This document shows, piece by piece, positions 7,411-17,399 of a stretch of 64,000 bases of DNA (position 1 is its first letter; each line of letters starts with the position of its first letter). A program made the position numbers and the translations under genes. The notes beneath the pieces are model-generated. The model saw nothing but the letters and a program-made list of their open reading frames with translations, ran no database searches and was not told where the DNA came from. Source of the DNA: Campylobacter concisus (GTDB taxonomy: Bacteria; Campylobacterota; Campylobacteria; Campylobacterales; Campylobacteraceae); NCBI RefSeq assembly GCF_002165775.1, contig NZ_NDYP01000003.1, positions 124,001 to 188,000 of the forward strand, given 5' to 3'.

Positions 7411-9543
7411 ATTTTACGACATATTTTATTTACAATTTTTGTTTGCATTTTTATATATTTTGGTATCGCTACAGCTGCTCCAACTGCTGATTTTGTTGGC
7501 TCGCTTGGACAAAGCCTTGGTATTTTAAATATCAAATATTTTGGACTTATTGCATATGTTTATCCATTTTTATTGATCATTTTGGGCTATTTTGTCTATA
7601 AAAATTTTAAGAAATTTGACTTTGATTTTGCTCAGTTTTTGGTAGGAATTTTTCTCTTTTTTATAGCTTTTTTGATGTTTCAAGCCTTGAGTGCTTCAAG
7701 TGTAAATGGCGGTATAATTGGAAATTTTATAGTTAGTGCCTTAAAAGAGGTGATCGGTTCTATCGGCACTGCGGTTGCTATACTTATGATGTTTATTATC
7801 TCACTTGGGCTTGCTTTTAGGGAAAATTTTATCATTGTTTTAAGAAAGGCGTTTGTGGATAAAGAGATAAAAGTCCATGAAGAGAGAAATTTAAAAGAGA
7901 TAAAACAAAAACAACTTCCAAAAATCGAACGCAAAAGACAAAAGAATAATGATATAAAAGAAGAAGAGCTTATAGAAGCTCAGGTGCTAAATGATGATGA
8001 ACAGAATTTAGATGAAGAGCTAGAGCCTGAGCCAGAAATAGAGAGTAGGGCCTCAACTATAAACGGAGTTGAAATTTTAAATGAAGTGGCTGAGAATAAG
8101 AAGCTGCTTGATCAAATAGAACGAGGCAATGTTGAAAAGCCAAAGAATTTTGTCTTACCACCGCTTAAATTTTTAAACGATCCGCCAAAACGCTCGCATA
8201 GTGTCAATGAAACGGAAATCGATCAGCAAATTTCTAATTTGCTTGATAAACTCCGTAAGTTTAAAATAGACGGCGATGTGGTTAGAACTTATACTGGGCC
8301 TATCGTCACGACATTTGAGTTTCGTCCAGCTCCACATATCAAGGTAAGTAAAATTTTGACCCTACAAGATGACCTAGCGATGGCATTAAAGGCTCAAACG
8401 ATCCGTATCCAAGCACCAATCCCTGGCAAAGATGTCGTAGGCATTGAGGTGCCAAATCAAAATTTAGAAACTATATATCTAAAAGAAATTTTAGAGAGCG
8501 AGATATTTAAAAACGCTAGTAGCCCGCTAACCATGGCGCTTGGCAAGGATATCGTTGGTGCTCCTTTTGTGACAGACCTTAAAAAGCTCCCTCATTTGCT
8601 AATCGCCGGAACTACAGGATCTGGCAAAAGTGTGGGTATAAACGCGATGCTTTTAAGCTTGCTTTATAGAAATAGCCCGCAAACTTTGCGTCTAATGATG
8701 ATCGATCCAAAAATGCTTGAATTTAGCATATATAACGATATTCCGCACCTTTTGACACCGGTCATTACAGAGGCTAAAAAAGCGATCACTGCACTTGCCA
8801 ATATGGTCGCTGAGATGGAGCGAAGATATAAGATAATGAGCCAAACTCGTACTAAAAATATAGAGAGCTACAATGAAAAGATGAAAGAGGAGGGCGGCGA
8901 GCAGTTCCCATACATCGTTGTGATCATTGATGAGCTTGCTGATCTCATGATGACTAGTGGCAAGGATGTGGAGCTTTATATCGGCCGCCTAGCACAGATG
9001 GCAAGGGCTAGTGGCATACACTTGATAGTGGCAACCCAGCGCCCAAGTGTTGATGTCGTGACTGGCCTTATAAAGGCAAATTTACCAAGCAGGATAAGCT
9101 ATAGAGTAGGGCAGAGGATCGATAGCAAGGTCATCCTTGATCAAATGGGAGCTGAGAGCTTGCTCGGACGCGGAGATATGTTATTTACACCTCCTGGAAG
9201 TCCTGGTGTGATCAGACTTCATGCACCATTTGCTAGCGAGAAAGAGATAGAAACGGTTGTAAATTTCTTAAAAGAGCAACAAGATGTAGTTTATGATGAG
9301 AAATTTTTAATAGAAGAAGGCACAAGCGGAAGTGTGGCCGCTGGTACTTTAGGAGAAGATGAGCTTGACGAGCTTTACGAAGAGGCTAAAGAGATCATTT
9401 TAAGTGAGCAAAAAACGTCAATAAGCTATCTGCAAAGACGTTTAAAAATAGGTTACAACAAAGCTGCAAACATAATAGAGCAAATGGAAAAAATGGGTGT
9501 TTTAAGTCCAGTGAATGCAAAAGGACAAAGAGAAATTTTATAG
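7411..9543 (+). CDS. ftsK: DNA translocase FtsK, probable ATT start
   Basis: FtsK pumps chromosomal DNA through the closing septum. The frame from 7411 gives about 710 residues: four membrane helices within the first 150, a short charged linker, then the motor with Walker A GTTGSGKS and Walker B IVVIIDELADLM. The C-terminal gamma winged helix (SISYLQRRLKIGYNKAANII) reads KOPS-like sites. There is no ATG, GTG or TTG in frame between the upstream stop (7366-7368) and the TTG at 7573. A TTG start would delete the first helix (LRHILFTIFVCIFIYFGIAT), and the AGGA site is correctly spaced only for ATT at 7411. I therefore propose an ATT start. Confidence 0.85.
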   Translation: MLRHILFTIFVCIFIYFGIATAAPTADFVGSLGQSLGILNIKYFGLIAYVYPFLLIILGYFVYKNFKKFDFDFAQFLVGIFLFFIAFLMFQALSASSVNGGIIGNFIVSALKEVIGSIGTAVAILMMFIISLGLAFRENFIIVLRKAFVDKEIKVHEERNLKEIKQKQLPKIERKRQKNNDIKEEELIEAQVLNDDEQNLDEELEPEPEIESRASTINGVEILNEVAENKKLLDQIERGNVEKPKNFVLPPLKFLNDPPKRSHSVNETEIDQQISNLLDKLRKFKIDGDVVRTYTGPIVTTFEFRPAPHIKVSKILTLQDDLAMALKAQTIRIQAPIPGKDVVGIEVPNQNLETIYLKEILESEIFKNASSPLTMALGKDIVGAPFVTDLKKLPHLLIAGTTGSGKSVGINAMLLSLLYRNSPQTLRLMMIDPKMLEFSIYNDIPHLLTPVITEAKKAITALANMVAEMERRYKIMSQTRTKNIESYNEKMKEEGGEQFPYIVVIIDELADLMMTSGKDVELYIGRLAQMARASGIHLIVATQRPSVDVVTGLIKANLPSRISYRVGQRIDSKVILDQMGAESLLGRGDMLFTPPGSPGVIRLHAPFASEKEIETVVNFLKEQQDVVYDEKFLIEEGTSGSVAAGTLGEDELDELYEEAKEIILSEQKTSISYLQRRLKIGYNKAANIIEQMEKMGVLSPVNAKGQREIL

Positions 9544-9565
9544 CTAAAGTCATAAATTATTTTAA

Positions 9566-9599
9566 TTTTAGAATTTTAATTTTTATTAAAATTCTAAAA
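9566..9599 (+). terminator. Long AT-rich hairpin after ftsK
   Basis: TTTTAGAATTTTAAT (9566-9580) and ATTAAAATTCTAAAA (9585-9599) form a perfect 15-base-pair stem with a four-base loop. It lies between the ftsK stop and the tRNA promoter. There is no clean U run, so terminator activity is probable rather than certain. Confidence 0.55.
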
Positions 9600-9603
9600 A
9601 GTC

Positions 9604-9632
9604 TTGACAAAGCACATTAAAATCTATATAAT
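9604..9632 (+). promoter_or_regulatory. Consensus sigma-70 promoter of the tRNA-Gln/tRNA-fMet unit
   Basis: A perfect TTGACA (9604-9609), a 17-base spacer and a perfect TATAAT (9627-9632) lie 18 bases before tRNA-Gln. Confidence 0.85.
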
Positions 9633-9650
9633 TACAACTCTTAAAAACAT

Positions 9651-9725
9651 TGGGGTATCGCCAAGCGGTAAGGCAACTGGTTTTGGTCCAGTCATTCAGA
9701 GGTTCGAATCCTCTTACCCCATCCA
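9651..9725 (+). tRNA. tRNA-Gln(TTG)
   Basis: The acceptor stem TGGGGTA pairs with TACCCCA, and CCA is encoded at the 3' end. The anticodon arm is ACTGG-TTTTGGT-CCAGT, giving anticodon TTG. The T-arm is GAGGTTCGAATCCTC. Confidence 0.95.
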
Positions 9726-9751
9726 CTTTTTAAATCCAAAATAATACTTAT

Positions 9752-9826
<75 letters not shown>

Positions 9827-9854
9827 AATGCCCATTACTTTTACCGTCTTTTAA

Positions 9855-10295
9855 CTAAGCACCAACTCCCACACCATCACGTATATCATCGACATTGAGA
9901 TGAACGTAGTGTAAGCTACTCTTAATATCCGTATGACCCATAAAAGCCATCAGTTTATGAGCATTAAATCCCTTCAAACTCACTAACCTAGAAGCTACTG
10001 TATGGCGTAATACGTATAGTCCGTGAGTGTTATTTTCTCCCTTATATCCTAGATGGTTTCTTACAGCCCACCACATACGATTTGCTGTATCGTGATTTAG
10101 ATGAGTTATGGGGCACTTGTTTAAGGGTAGGTCTTTGCAGTTATCATAAGCACCTTGAGATACCCAGTAGTAAGCCATACGAAGCACTTGGTCGTCTTTT
10201 GTTTTAGTAAAGAGTTTGCGTGCCTCTATTTTACTTACGCTTTTAGCTATTTCTAAGCGCTGTTTTATGACTTTGAAGACTAGAATAGTTTTGTT
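9855..10295 (-). pseudogene. Truncated tyrosine recombinase (phage/island integrase), C-terminal fragment
   Basis: The minus-strand frame is open from a TAA at 10296-10298 to the TAG at 9855-9857, about 146 codons. The first ATG inside it is at 10187. It contains the C-terminal catalytic boxes of tyrosine recombinases: HGLYVLRHTVASRL (H-x-L-R-H) and the GHTD...LHYVHL segment with the nucleophilic Tyr. The N-terminal core-binding domain and the region of the first catalytic Arg are absent, so it should be inactive. Its 3' end faces the initiator tRNA, 28 bases away, the usual arrangement for an element integrated at a tRNA. No partner att repeat was found by eye. Confidence 0.8.
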
Positions 10296-10410
10296 TTAAT
10301 ATGTAAAAAGAAAGATTAGTAAAAATAGGTTTCATAACTTTTAAATATAAAAAGAGAAATTCTCACCTAGTATTATTTTATGGATTATTAGTATAAATTT
10401 AAAATGTAGG

Positions 10411-10426
10411 AGGGGCTAATGCCCCT
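10411..10426 (-). terminator. GC-rich hairpin after the cytochrome c gene
   Basis: AGGGGC-TAAT-GCCCCT is a six-base-pair perfect hairpin just after the cytochrome stop codon. On the minus strand only a short U-rich stretch follows, several bases on. Confidence 0.5.
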
Positions 10427-10431
10427 AATTA

Positions 10432-10734
10432 TTATTTTAAAGTTTGGATGTATTCAGCTACTGCTTTTGCATCTTCGTCGCTCATTGGAGTAGCGATTGG
10501 TTTCATCATAGCGCCAAGACCAAATTTATTTGCTCCTGTTTTATAACCCTTTAGTGCCTCTTCGATAGCTGCTGCATCAAGAGATGTTAAAGCTGGAACT
10601 TTATTATTAAACATTTTTTCAGCTTTTGCACCATGACAGGCGATGCATTTTTTGTATATAGCAGCACCATCTGCAGCAAAGGCAGCAGTTGAAAGTAGAG
10701 CCGCAACGCTAGAAACAATTAGTAATTTTTTCAT
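10432..10734 (-). CDS. Periplasmic cytochrome c553-type protein
   Basis: This 100-residue protein has a signal peptide (MKKLLIVSSVAALLSTAAFA) and one haem c site, CIACH. A methionine-rich segment (LGAMMKPIATPMSDEDA) supplies the probable axial Met. It ends with the family helix AKAVAEYIQTLK. Such class I cytochromes carry electrons from the bc1 complex to the cbb3 oxidase or to peroxidase. It has its own promoter and is divergent from gmhB, an arrangement that as I recall also occurs in C. jejuni. Confidence 0.92.
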   Translation of the reverse strand: MKKLLIVSSVAALLSTAAFAADGAAIYKKCIACHGAKAEKMFNNKVPALTSLDAAAIEEALKGYKTGANKFGLGAMMKPIATPMSDEDAKAVAEYIQTLK

Positions 10735-10762
10735 TTTTCATCCTTTGTAAAAAAGTTTGTGC

Positions 10763-10790
10763 ATTATAGTACAAAAAGGTAAATTCGCAA
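10763..10790 (-). promoter_or_regulatory. Sigma-70-type promoter of the cytochrome c gene
   Basis: On the minus strand TTGCGA (10785-10790) is followed after 16 bases by a perfect TATAAT (10763-10768), about 29 bases before the start codon. Confidence 0.65.
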
Positions 10791-10813
10791 GAAGCTAGTT
10801 AAATTATTTTGGC

Positions 10814-10819
10814 TATAAT
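10814..10819 (+). promoter_or_regulatory. -10 element of the heptose operon
   Basis: A perfect TATAAT ends only six bases before the gmhB ATG at 10826. If it is used, the transcript would begin at or next to the start codon and be leaderless. No strong -35 element is visible. Confidence 0.5.
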
Positions 10820-10825
10820 CACCAA

Positions 10826-11341
10826 ATGAATAAAAATGAGCCTATTAAAGCACTTTTTCTAGATCGAGACGGCGTAATAAATGAAGATGCTGGATATGTT
10901 TACGAGATAAAAGATTTTAAATTTATCGATGGCATTTTTGATGCGTTAAGAGAATTTACTGGTGCTGGCTACAAGCTCTTTGTCGTGACAAATCAATCAG
11001 GTATCGGAAGAGGCTACTACACGCAGGAGCAGTTTGATGCTCTAAACAAATTTATGCTAGAAATTTTCAAAAAAGAGCAAATTCTTATCACCAAAGTCTA
11101 TTTTTGCCCGCACGCTCCAGAGGTGGATTGCGCTTGTAGAAAACCAAATCCAAAAATGATACTTGATGCTTGCAAAGAGTTTAACATAGACCTTAAAAAC
11201 TCGCTAATGATAGGAGATAAACCAAGCGATGTCGAAGCTGGCAAAAGAGCAGGTGTTGGTAGAAATTTCTTGCTTGATGGCATAAATTTTAAAGATGTAA
11301 AAGATGTTTTAAATAAGCTAAAAAAGGAAAAATCACTATGA
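10826..11341 (+). CDS. gmhB: D-glycero-D-manno-heptose 1,7-bisphosphate 7-phosphatase
   Basis: This 171-residue HAD-superfamily phosphatase removes the 7-phosphate in ADP-heptose synthesis. LFLDRDGVINED carries the catalytic Asp pair, VVTNQSGIGRG is motif II, and CPHAPEVDCACRKPNP is the zinc-binding Cys/His loop specific to GmhB. MIGDKPSDVEAG is the last acidic motif. It is the first gene of a tightly packed operon and overlaps hldD by 4 bases. No Shine-Dalgarno site is visible before the ATG, which fits the leaderless promoter geometry. Confidence 0.93.
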   Translation: MNKNEPIKALFLDRDGVINEDAGYVYEIKDFKFIDGIFDALREFTGAGYKLFVVTNQSGIGRGYYTQEQFDALNKFMLEIFKKEQILITKVYFCPHAPEVDCACRKPNPKMILDACKEFNIDLKNSLMIGDKPSDVEAGKRAGVGRNFLLDGINFKDVKDVLNKLKKEKSL

Positions 11342-12327
11342 ATTTAAACGGAAAAAAGATAGTTATAACTGGCGGCGCTGGCTTTATCGGCTCAGCTTTG
11401 GCACATTATTTTGATGAAAATTACAAAGACGCTCATGTGCTTGTCGTGGATAAATTTAGAAACGACGAGACATTTAGTAATGGCAACTTAAAGAGCTTTG
11501 GCCATTTTAAAAATTTACTTGGATTTAAGGGTGAAATTTATGCTGGCGACATTAATGATGAGAGTACGCTTGAGAAGATAAAAAACTTTCGCCCAGACGT
11601 CATCTATCACGAAGCAGCGATCTCTGACACCACTGTAAAAGAGCAAGACGAGCTAATAAAAACAAATGTAAATGCCTTTGTAAATTTGCTTGATATCTGC
11701 GAGAGTTTGGGCGCAAAGATGATCTACGCTAGCTCAGGGGCGACTTATGGCAACGCAAAGAGCCCACAAACCGTTGGTGAGTGCGAGGCGCCAAATAACG
11801 TCTATGGCTTTAGCAAACTAAGCATGGATAATATCAATAAAATTTATGCAAAGCGCGGCGTGAGCGTGGTTGGACTGAGGTATTTTAACGTCTTTGGCAA
11901 GGGCGAGTTTTTCAAAAACAAAACCGCCTCGATGGTGCTTCAGTTTGGCCTACAAATTTTAGCTGGCAAGACCCCAAGACTCTTTGAGGGCAGCGATCAG
12001 ATCAAAAGAGATTTCGTCTATATAAAAGATATCATTGACGCAAACATAAAAGCACTTGATGCACCAAGTGGCGTCTATAACGCAGCTACTGGCAAGGCAA
12101 GGAGCTTTCAAGATATCGCTGACATTTTGCAGCGCGAGATTGGCGTAAATTTAGGCAACGAATACATAAAAAACCCATTTATTGGCTCATATCAGTTTCA
12201 CACAGAGGCCGATGTCGCCCCAGCTCGCGAGGCATTTGGCTTTAGCGCTACTTGGAGCTTGGAAGATGCGATAAAAGACTACTTACCAGAGATAAAGAGA
12301 ATTTATAAGGAAGAGATAAATGGCTAA
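11338..12327 (+). CDS. hldD: ADP-L-glycero-D-manno-heptose 6-epimerase
   Basis: This 329-residue extended short-chain dehydrogenase converts ADP-D-glycero-heptose to the L-glycero form used for the lipooligosaccharide inner core. The NADP-binding GGAGFIGSALAHYF is at residues 12-25. The catalytic Tyr and Lys are in VYGFSKLSMD, and GLRYFNVFGKGE is a family motif. It overlaps its neighbours by 4 and 8 bases, so translation is probably coupled across the operon. Cytoplasmic. Confidence 0.95.
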   Translation: MNLNGKKIVITGGAGFIGSALAHYFDENYKDAHVLVVDKFRNDETFSNGNLKSFGHFKNLLGFKGEIYAGDINDESTLEKIKNFRPDVIYHEAAISDTTVKEQDELIKTNVNAFVNLLDICESLGAKMIYASSGATYGNAKSPQTVGECEAPNNVYGFSKLSMDNINKIYAKRGVSVVGLRYFNVFGKGEFFKNKTASMVLQFGLQILAGKTPRLFEGSDQIKRDFVYIKDIIDANIKALDAPSGVYNAATGKARSFQDIADILQREIGVNLGNEYIKNPFIGSYQFHTEADVAPAREAFGFSATWSLEDAIKDYLPEIKRIYKEEING

Positions 12328-13738
12328 GAGAGTTAAAATTTTAGTCGTTGGCGATCTCATGTTGGACCACTATATCTGGGGTAGCTGCGACCGTATCTCG
12401 CCAGAAGCGCCAGTGCAAGTTGTAAAGATAAATAACGAAAGCTACACGCTTGGTGGCGCTGGCAACGTGGTAAGAAATTTACTCTCCCTTGGCGCAAATG
12501 TGAGCGTGGCTAGCGTCTTAGGCGATGATGAAGCTGGCAAAAAGATAAAAGAGAAGCTTGCTGAGCTAAATGTAAAAGATGAGCTGATCCTTACTGAAAA
12601 AGAACGTGAAAGCTCGATAAAAAGCCGTATCATGGCATCGCACCAGCAAGTTGTCAGGATTGATAAAGAGAGCGTTGTCAAGATAAATTTAGAAGATGAT
12701 CTCGTCTCAAAAGTCAAAGAAAATCTTGCAAATTTCAAGGCTGTCTTGCTAAGTGACTACGGCAAGGGCGTGCTTAGCGAGAAGGTCTGCCAAGAGATCA
12801 TAAACGAGTGCGTGAGGCTAAAGATCCCAGTGCTCATAGACCCAAAAGGCAGCGACTACTCAAAGTATAAAAACGCGACCCTTCTAACGCCAAATAAAAA
12901 AGAGGCGAGCGAGGCTACAAATTTAAAGATAAAAGACAAGGCTGAGCTTGAAAAGGCGATAAAACAGCTAAAAGACGAGCTAAATTTGACCTATTCGCTC
13001 ATCACGATCTCGGAAGAGGGCATCGCGCTATATGATGACAGGTTGCATATCTTTGCTGCCAAAGCAAAAGAGGTATTTGATGTCACTGGTGCTGGAGATA
13101 CGGTACTGGCTACACTTGGCTACATGCTAGCAAACGGGGCTGATATAAAAGAGGCGATAAAGATAGCAAACCTTGCAGCAGCCGTCGTCGTGGCAAAGAT
13201 AGGCAGCGCAACAGCTAGTTTTAGCGAGATCGAGCAGCTACTAAATAGCTCATTTGGGGCAAATTTCGAGCACAAGCTTAAAAGCGTTGAGGAGCTAGAA
13301 GAAATTTTGAGCCAAAAGGGCAAGAAAAAGGTCGTTTTCACAAATGGCTGCTTTGATATCTTGCACGCTGGGCACGTAAAATACCTAGCCCGTGCAAGAG
13401 AGCTTGGCGATCTTTTGGTTGTCGGGCTAAATTCTGACGCTTCAGTTAAGAGGCTAAAAGGCGAGGCAAGACCTATAAACTCACAAGATGATAGAGCCTG
13501 CGTGCTAAGTGGGCTTGGGTTTGTCGATTATGTCGTGATATTTGACGAGGATACGCCATTAAATTTGATAACAAAGATAAAGCCTGACGTGCTTGTAAAA
13601 GGGGCTGATTACAAAGGCAAAGAGGTTGTTGGCAGCGAGATCGTAAAAGAGGTCAGGCTGATTGACTTTGTCGAGGGCAAAAGCACAACAGGGATAATAA
13701 AAAGGATAAAAGATGCTAAAAACAGTGATAAAAAATGA
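12320..13738 (+). CDS. hldE: Bifunctional heptose-7-phosphate kinase / heptose-1-phosphate adenylyltransferase
   Basis: This 472-residue fusion carries two steps of ADP-heptose synthesis. Residues 1-310 are a PfkB-type kinase: [17 protein letters not shown] binds substrate and [18 protein letters not shown] holds the catalytic Asp. Residues 335-472 are a nucleotidyltransferase with [17 protein letters not shown] (HxGH) and [13 protein letters not shown]. It is full length for HldE and lies between hldD (8-base overlap) and gmhA (26-base overlap). The intermediate heptose 1,7-bisphosphate and ADP-heptose are also host-detected (ALPK1/TIFA), from general knowledge. Confidence 0.96.
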   Translation: MAKRVKILVVGDLMLDHYIWGSCDRISPEAPVQVVKINNESYTLGGAGNVVRNLLSLGANVSVASVLGDDEAGKKIKEKLAELNVKDELILTEKERESSIKSRIMASHQQVVRIDKESVVKINLEDDLVSKVKENLANFKAVLLSDYGKGVLSEKVCQEIINECVRLKIPVLIDPKGSDYSKYKNATLLTPNKKEASEATNLKIKDKAELEKAIKQLKDELNLTYSLITISEEGIALYDDRLHIFAAKAKEVFDVTGAGDTVLATLGYMLANGADIKEAIKIANLAAAVVVAKIGSATASFSEIEQLLNSSFGANFEHKLKSVEELEEILSQKGKKKVVFTNGCFDILHAGHVKYLARARELGDLLVVGLNSDASVKRLKGEARPINSQDDRACVLSGLGFVDYVVIFDEDTPLNLITKIKPDVLVKGADYKGKEVVGSEIVKEVRLIDFVEGKSTTGIIKRIKDAKNSDKK

Positions 13739-14282
13739 GCTCGAGGCTCACCAAAAGACCTTTAGCGAGCATGTAAATTTACTTGATAGCCTAGAGCGCG
13801 CTTGCCGGATGGTAGCTGATACGCTAAAAAATGGCAAAAAGGTGCTGATATGTGGCAATGGTGGCTCTGCGGCGGATGCTCAGCACTTTGCGGCTGAGCT
13901 AACTGGTAGATATAAAAGTGAGCGTCAAGCACTCCTAGGCATCGCGCTAACTACCGACACTTCGGCACTTACGGCCATTGGCAATGACTACGGCTTTGAC
14001 TATGTCTTTTCACGTCAGTTTGAGGCCTTAGCTCAGTCTGGCGACTTACTGGTGGCGATCTCAACAAGCGGCAACAGCAAAAATGTCCTTGAAGCTATAA
14101 AAAGTGCCAAGAAAATGGGCGTATCAGTGCTTGGGCTTAGCGGCAAAGGAGGTGGCGCTATGAATGAGGATTGTGATCTAAATTTAGTCGTTAGCTCAAG
14201 CGATACCGCAAGAATCCAAGAGTCGCACATCTTTTTCATTCACACAATTTGCCAGGCTGTAGATGAGGCTTTTAGGGGCTAA
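13713..14282 (+). CDS. gmhA: Sedoheptulose-7-phosphate isomerase
   Basis: This 189-residue SIS-domain protein catalyses the first committed step of heptose synthesis. The family signature [20 protein letters not shown] binds sugar phosphate and zinc, and [16 protein letters not shown] is the second SIS motif. The ATG at 13713 lies inside the end of hldE, after an AAAAGG site. It is fourth in the operon and is followed one base after its stop by the next ATG. Confidence 0.95.
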   Translation: MLKTVIKNELEAHQKTFSEHVNLLDSLERACRMVADTLKNGKKVLICGNGGSAADAQHFAAELTGRYKSERQALLGIALTTDTSALTAIGNDYGFDYVFSRQFEALAQSGDLLVAISTSGNSKNVLEAIKSAKKMGVSVLGLSGKGGGAMNEDCDLNLVVSSSDTARIQESHIFFIHTICQAVDEAFRG

Positions 14283-14283
14283 A

Positions 14284-14679
14284 ATGCAAGAAGCGATGGA
14301 TAAATTTTTAAAAGAGCCTAACCAACAAAATGAGATAAATTTGATAGTGGCTTTAAAAAAGGCTAGCTTTTTTGCTCCGGTGCTTTTAAACCAAGCGCTA
14401 GCAAAGCCTGATGGCGGCGTTGTTTATGAAGAAGAAGGCTCAAATATCAAATTTATTCTGCTTGAAGATGAGGGTGAGAAGCTTAGCTATTTTCCAGCAT
14501 TTACTAGCAAAGAGGCGATGAAGCTTTGGCGAAACGACAGCGAGCAAGAGAGCATTGAGATAGGCCTAAAAGAGTATCTTGCGATGCTAAAAGAGAGTAG
14601 CTACGCTGGTGTCGTGATAGATGCTTTTAGCTATGATTTTATTCTTAAAAAAGAGCAGATAGTAAGAATTTTAGACTAA
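14284..14679 (+). CDS. SseB N-terminal domain-like protein
   Basis: The 131-residue protein starts at ATG 14284, behind AGGGG within the gmhA end. A start at 14263 is possible but lies inside gmhA. The pattern of an N-terminal helix (MQEAMDKFLKEPNQQNEINL), a strand reading FFAPVLL, then KFILLEDEGEKLSYFPAFTS and ending YAGVVIDAFSYDFILKKEQI resembles the SseB/YseB N-terminal domain. No catalytic residues are evident. It is the last gene of the heptose operon by position, but the sequence shows no link to that pathway. Confidence 0.65.
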   Translation: MQEAMDKFLKEPNQQNEINLIVALKKASFFAPVLLNQALAKPDGGVVYEEEGSNIKFILLEDEGEKLSYFPAFTSKEAMKLWRNDSEQESIEIGLKEYLAMLKESSYAGVVIDAFSYDFILKKEQIVRILD

Positions 14680-14777
14680 AATTTTCATCGCACTATTGCC
14701 AAAGTCGCTGATTTGCTATTTAGCAAGTTTTTATTAATTTTAAGCTAAAATCAACCAAGCTAAATTTAAGGAAAAAA

Positions 14778-17399
14778 ATGAAAGACAATCTACTTGAATT
14801 AACCCAAGATATCGCGTCTGTTGATATCGAAGAGTCTATAAAAACTAGCTATCTTGACTACTCCATGAGCGTCATCGTCGGACGTGCCTTACCTGACGCT
14901 AGAGACGGATTAAAGCCAGTACATAGAAGAATTTTATACGCTATGGATAATCTTGGCGTTGGTAGCAGAAGTGCCTATATGAAGTCAGCTCGTATCGTCG
15001 GTGAAGTCATCGGTAAGTACCACCCACACGGTGACACAGCGGTTTATGATGCACTTGTTCGTATGGCTCAGAAATTTTCTATGCGTTATCCAGTCGTTGA
15101 TGGACAAGGAAACTTTGGCTCGATTGACGGCGACAGCGCAGCTGCGATGCGTTATACAGAAGCTAGAATGACCATGCTTACTGAAGAGCTTTTAAAAGAT
15201 ATTGACAAAGACACGGTTGATTTTGTGCCAAACTACGATGATAGAGAGGTTGAACCAGATGTACTTCCAAGCCGTGTGCCAAATTTATTATTAAACGGCT
15301 CAAGCGGTATCGCGGTTGGTATGGCGACAAATATCCCGCCACACAGCCTTGATGAGCTAATAGACGGTCTTTTACTACTTCTTGAAAACAAAGAGGCGAC
15401 ACTTGAAGAGGTAATGGAATTTATAAAAGGTCCAGACTTCCCAACTGGCGGTATCATCTTTGGTAAAAAAGGCATCATAGAGGCCTACCGCACAGGTCGT
15501 GGTAGGGTCAAACTAAGAGCCAAAACTCACATAGAAAAAAAGCCAAATAAAGATGTCATAGTAATCGACGAGCTACCATATCAAACAAATAAAGCAAGGC
15601 TTATTGAGCAAATCGCTGAGCTTGTAAAAGATAAGCAGATAGAGGGCATTAGCGAGGTTAGAGATGAGTCTGATAAAGACGGCATTCGCGTAGTTATCGA
15701 GCTAAAACGCGACGCTATGAGCGACATCGTGCTAAACAATCTCTTTAAATCAACCACGATGGAGAGCACTTTTGGCGTTATTATGCTTGCTATTAATAAC
15801 AAAGAGCCAAAGGTATTTAATCTTATCGAGCTACTTAAGCTATTTTTAAATCACAGAAAAACAGTTATCATTAGAAGGACGATATTTGAGCTTGAAAAAG
15901 CGCGCGCAAGAGCCCACATCTTAGAGGGCCTAAAGATCGCACTTGATAACATCGATGAGGTGATCGAGCTTATTAGAAATAGTGCCGATACAGCCGTTGC
16001 TAGAGAAGGCTTGATGAGTAAATTTAACCTCTCAGAGCTTCAGGCAAACGCTATCCTTGATATGCGCCTAAGTAAGCTTACAGGCCTAGAGAGAGAAAAA
16101 CTAGAGGCTGAGCTGGCTGAGCTTATGGCTGAGATCGCAAGACTTGATGAAATTTTAAAGAGCGAGACATTGCTTGAAAATTTGATCAAAGAAGAGCTTT
16201 TAGAGATCAAAAATAAATTTAAAGTACCAAGAGTTACTGAGATCGTTGATGACTACGATGATATCGATATCGAAGACCTCATACCAAATGAAAATATGGT
16301 AGTAACCATAACTCACCGTGGCTACATCAAGCGTGTGCCAAGCAAGCAGTACGAGAAGCAAAAACGCGGTGGCAAGGGTAAAGTAGCGGTCACGACATAC
16401 GACGATGACTTTATAGAGAGCTTCTTTACTTCAAATACTCACGATACGCTTATGTTTGTGACAGATCGCGGACAGCTTTACTGGTTAAAGGTCTACAAAA
16501 TCCCAGAGGGAAGCCGCACGGCAAAGGGCAAAGCAGTTGTAAATTTGATCCAGTTGCAGCCTGACGAGAAGATCAAAGCGATCATTCCAACGACTGACTT
16601 TGACGAGAGTAAATCGTTAGCGTTCTTTACTAAAAATGGCATCGTGAAACGCACAAATTTAAGCGAGTTTAAAAATATCCGCTCAGTTGGTGTAAGAGCG
16701 ATCAGTCTTGATGAGAATGACGAGCTGGTAACTGCGCTCATCGCTCAAACATACGATGATATACCTGTTACTGACCCTGAAAATGAGCTAAGCGTTGAGA
16801 CCGAAGTACTTGAGATAGAAGAGATACAAAACGAGATCGATGAAGATAATGTAAATGCCGAGGAGGACGCAAACTTAAGTGATGAGACAATGCTATTTGT
16901 CGTTACTAAAAAGGGTATGTGCCTTAAATTTAAGATCAGCAAGGTTCGTCAAATGGGAAGAACTGCACGCGGCGTAACTGGTATTAAATTTAAAGAGCTA
17001 GGCGATGAGGTCGTAGGCGCAGCAGTCATCGAAAGCAATGACCAAGAAATTTTAAGCATATCTCAAAAAGGTATCGGCAAGCGCACAACTGCTGATGAGT
17101 ACCGCTTGACAAATCGTGGCGGCAAAGGCGTCATCTGCATGAAACTAACAAGCAGAACAGGCGATCTAGTGGGCGTTGTGATGGTTGATGAAGAGCAAGA
17201 TCTAATGGCTCTAACATCAAGCGGCAAGATGATAAGAGTTGATATGCAAAGCATCCGCAAAGCAGGACGTAATACAAGCGGCGTGATCGTCGTAAACGTA
17301 GATGGCGATGATGTTGTAAGTATCGCAAGATGCCCTAAGGCAGATGATGGCGAGGACGAGGACGAAGCACCAAGCGAAGATATGGGGCTTTTGGAATAA
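14778..17399 (+). CDS. gyrA: DNA gyrase subunit A
   Basis: This 873-residue breakage-reunion subunit has its catalytic Tyr at residue 126 (AMRYTEARM) and a GyrA box (QKRGGKGK) starting the C-terminal DNA-wrapping beta-pinwheel. The quinolone region reads [19 protein letters not shown] with Thr87 and Asp91. These correspond to C. jejuni Thr86 and Asp90 in their wild-type form, so no resistance substitution is seen at either site. An acidic insert (residues 665-705, rich in Glu/Asp) splits the pinwheel repeats, and the protein ends in an acidic tail. A sigma-54-type promoter overlaps its stop codon. Confidence 0.97.
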   Translation: MKDNLLELTQDIASVDIEESIKTSYLDYSMSVIVGRALPDARDGLKPVHRRILYAMDNLGVGSRSAYMKSARIVGEVIGKYHPHGDTAVYDALVRMAQKFSMRYPVVDGQGNFGSIDGDSAAAMRYTEARMTMLTEELLKDIDKDTVDFVPNYDDREVEPDVLPSRVPNLLLNGSSGIAVGMATNIPPHSLDELIDGLLLLLENKEATLEEVMEFIKGPDFPTGGIIFGKKGIIEAYRTGRGRVKLRAKTHIEKKPNKDVIVIDELPYQTNKARLIEQIAELVKDKQIEGISEVRDESDKDGIRVVIELKRDAMSDIVLNNLFKSTTMESTFGVIMLAINNKEPKVFNLIELLKLFLNHRKTVIIRRTIFELEKARARAHILEGLKIALDNIDEVIELIRNSADTAVAREGLMSKFNLSELQANAILDMRLSKLTGLEREKLEAELAELMAEIARLDEILKSETLLENLIKEELLEIKNKFKVPRVTEIVDDYDDIDIEDLIPNENMVVTITHRGYIKRVPSKQYEKQKRGGKGKVAVTTYDDDFIESFFTSNTHDTLMFVTDRGQLYWLKVYKIPEGSRTAKGKAVVNLIQLQPDEKIKAIIPTTDFDESKSLAFFTKNGIVKRTNLSEFKNIRSVGVRAISLDENDELVTALIAQTYDDIPVTDPENELSVETEVLEIEEIQNEIDEDNVNAEEDANLSDETMLFVVTKKGMCLKFKISKVRQMGRTARGVTGIKFKELGDEVVGAAVIESNDQEILSISQKGIGKRTTADEYRLTNRGGKGVICMKLTSRTGDLVGVVMVDEEQDLMALTSSGKMIRVDMQSIRKAGRNTSGVIVVNVDGDDVVSIARCPKADDGEDEDEAPSEDMGLLE

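Noticed and set aside
7573-9543. TTG 7573 as the true ftsK start
   Set aside because: It falls within the second membrane helix, has no Shine-Dalgarno site and would remove the first helix.
15018-15062. Quinolone-resistance substitution in gyrA
   Set aside because: Thr87 and Asp91 are the wild-type residues.
17131-17328. Leu/Arg-rich minus-strand frame inside gyrA
   Set aside because: It is an antisense shadow with no start site or family resemblance.
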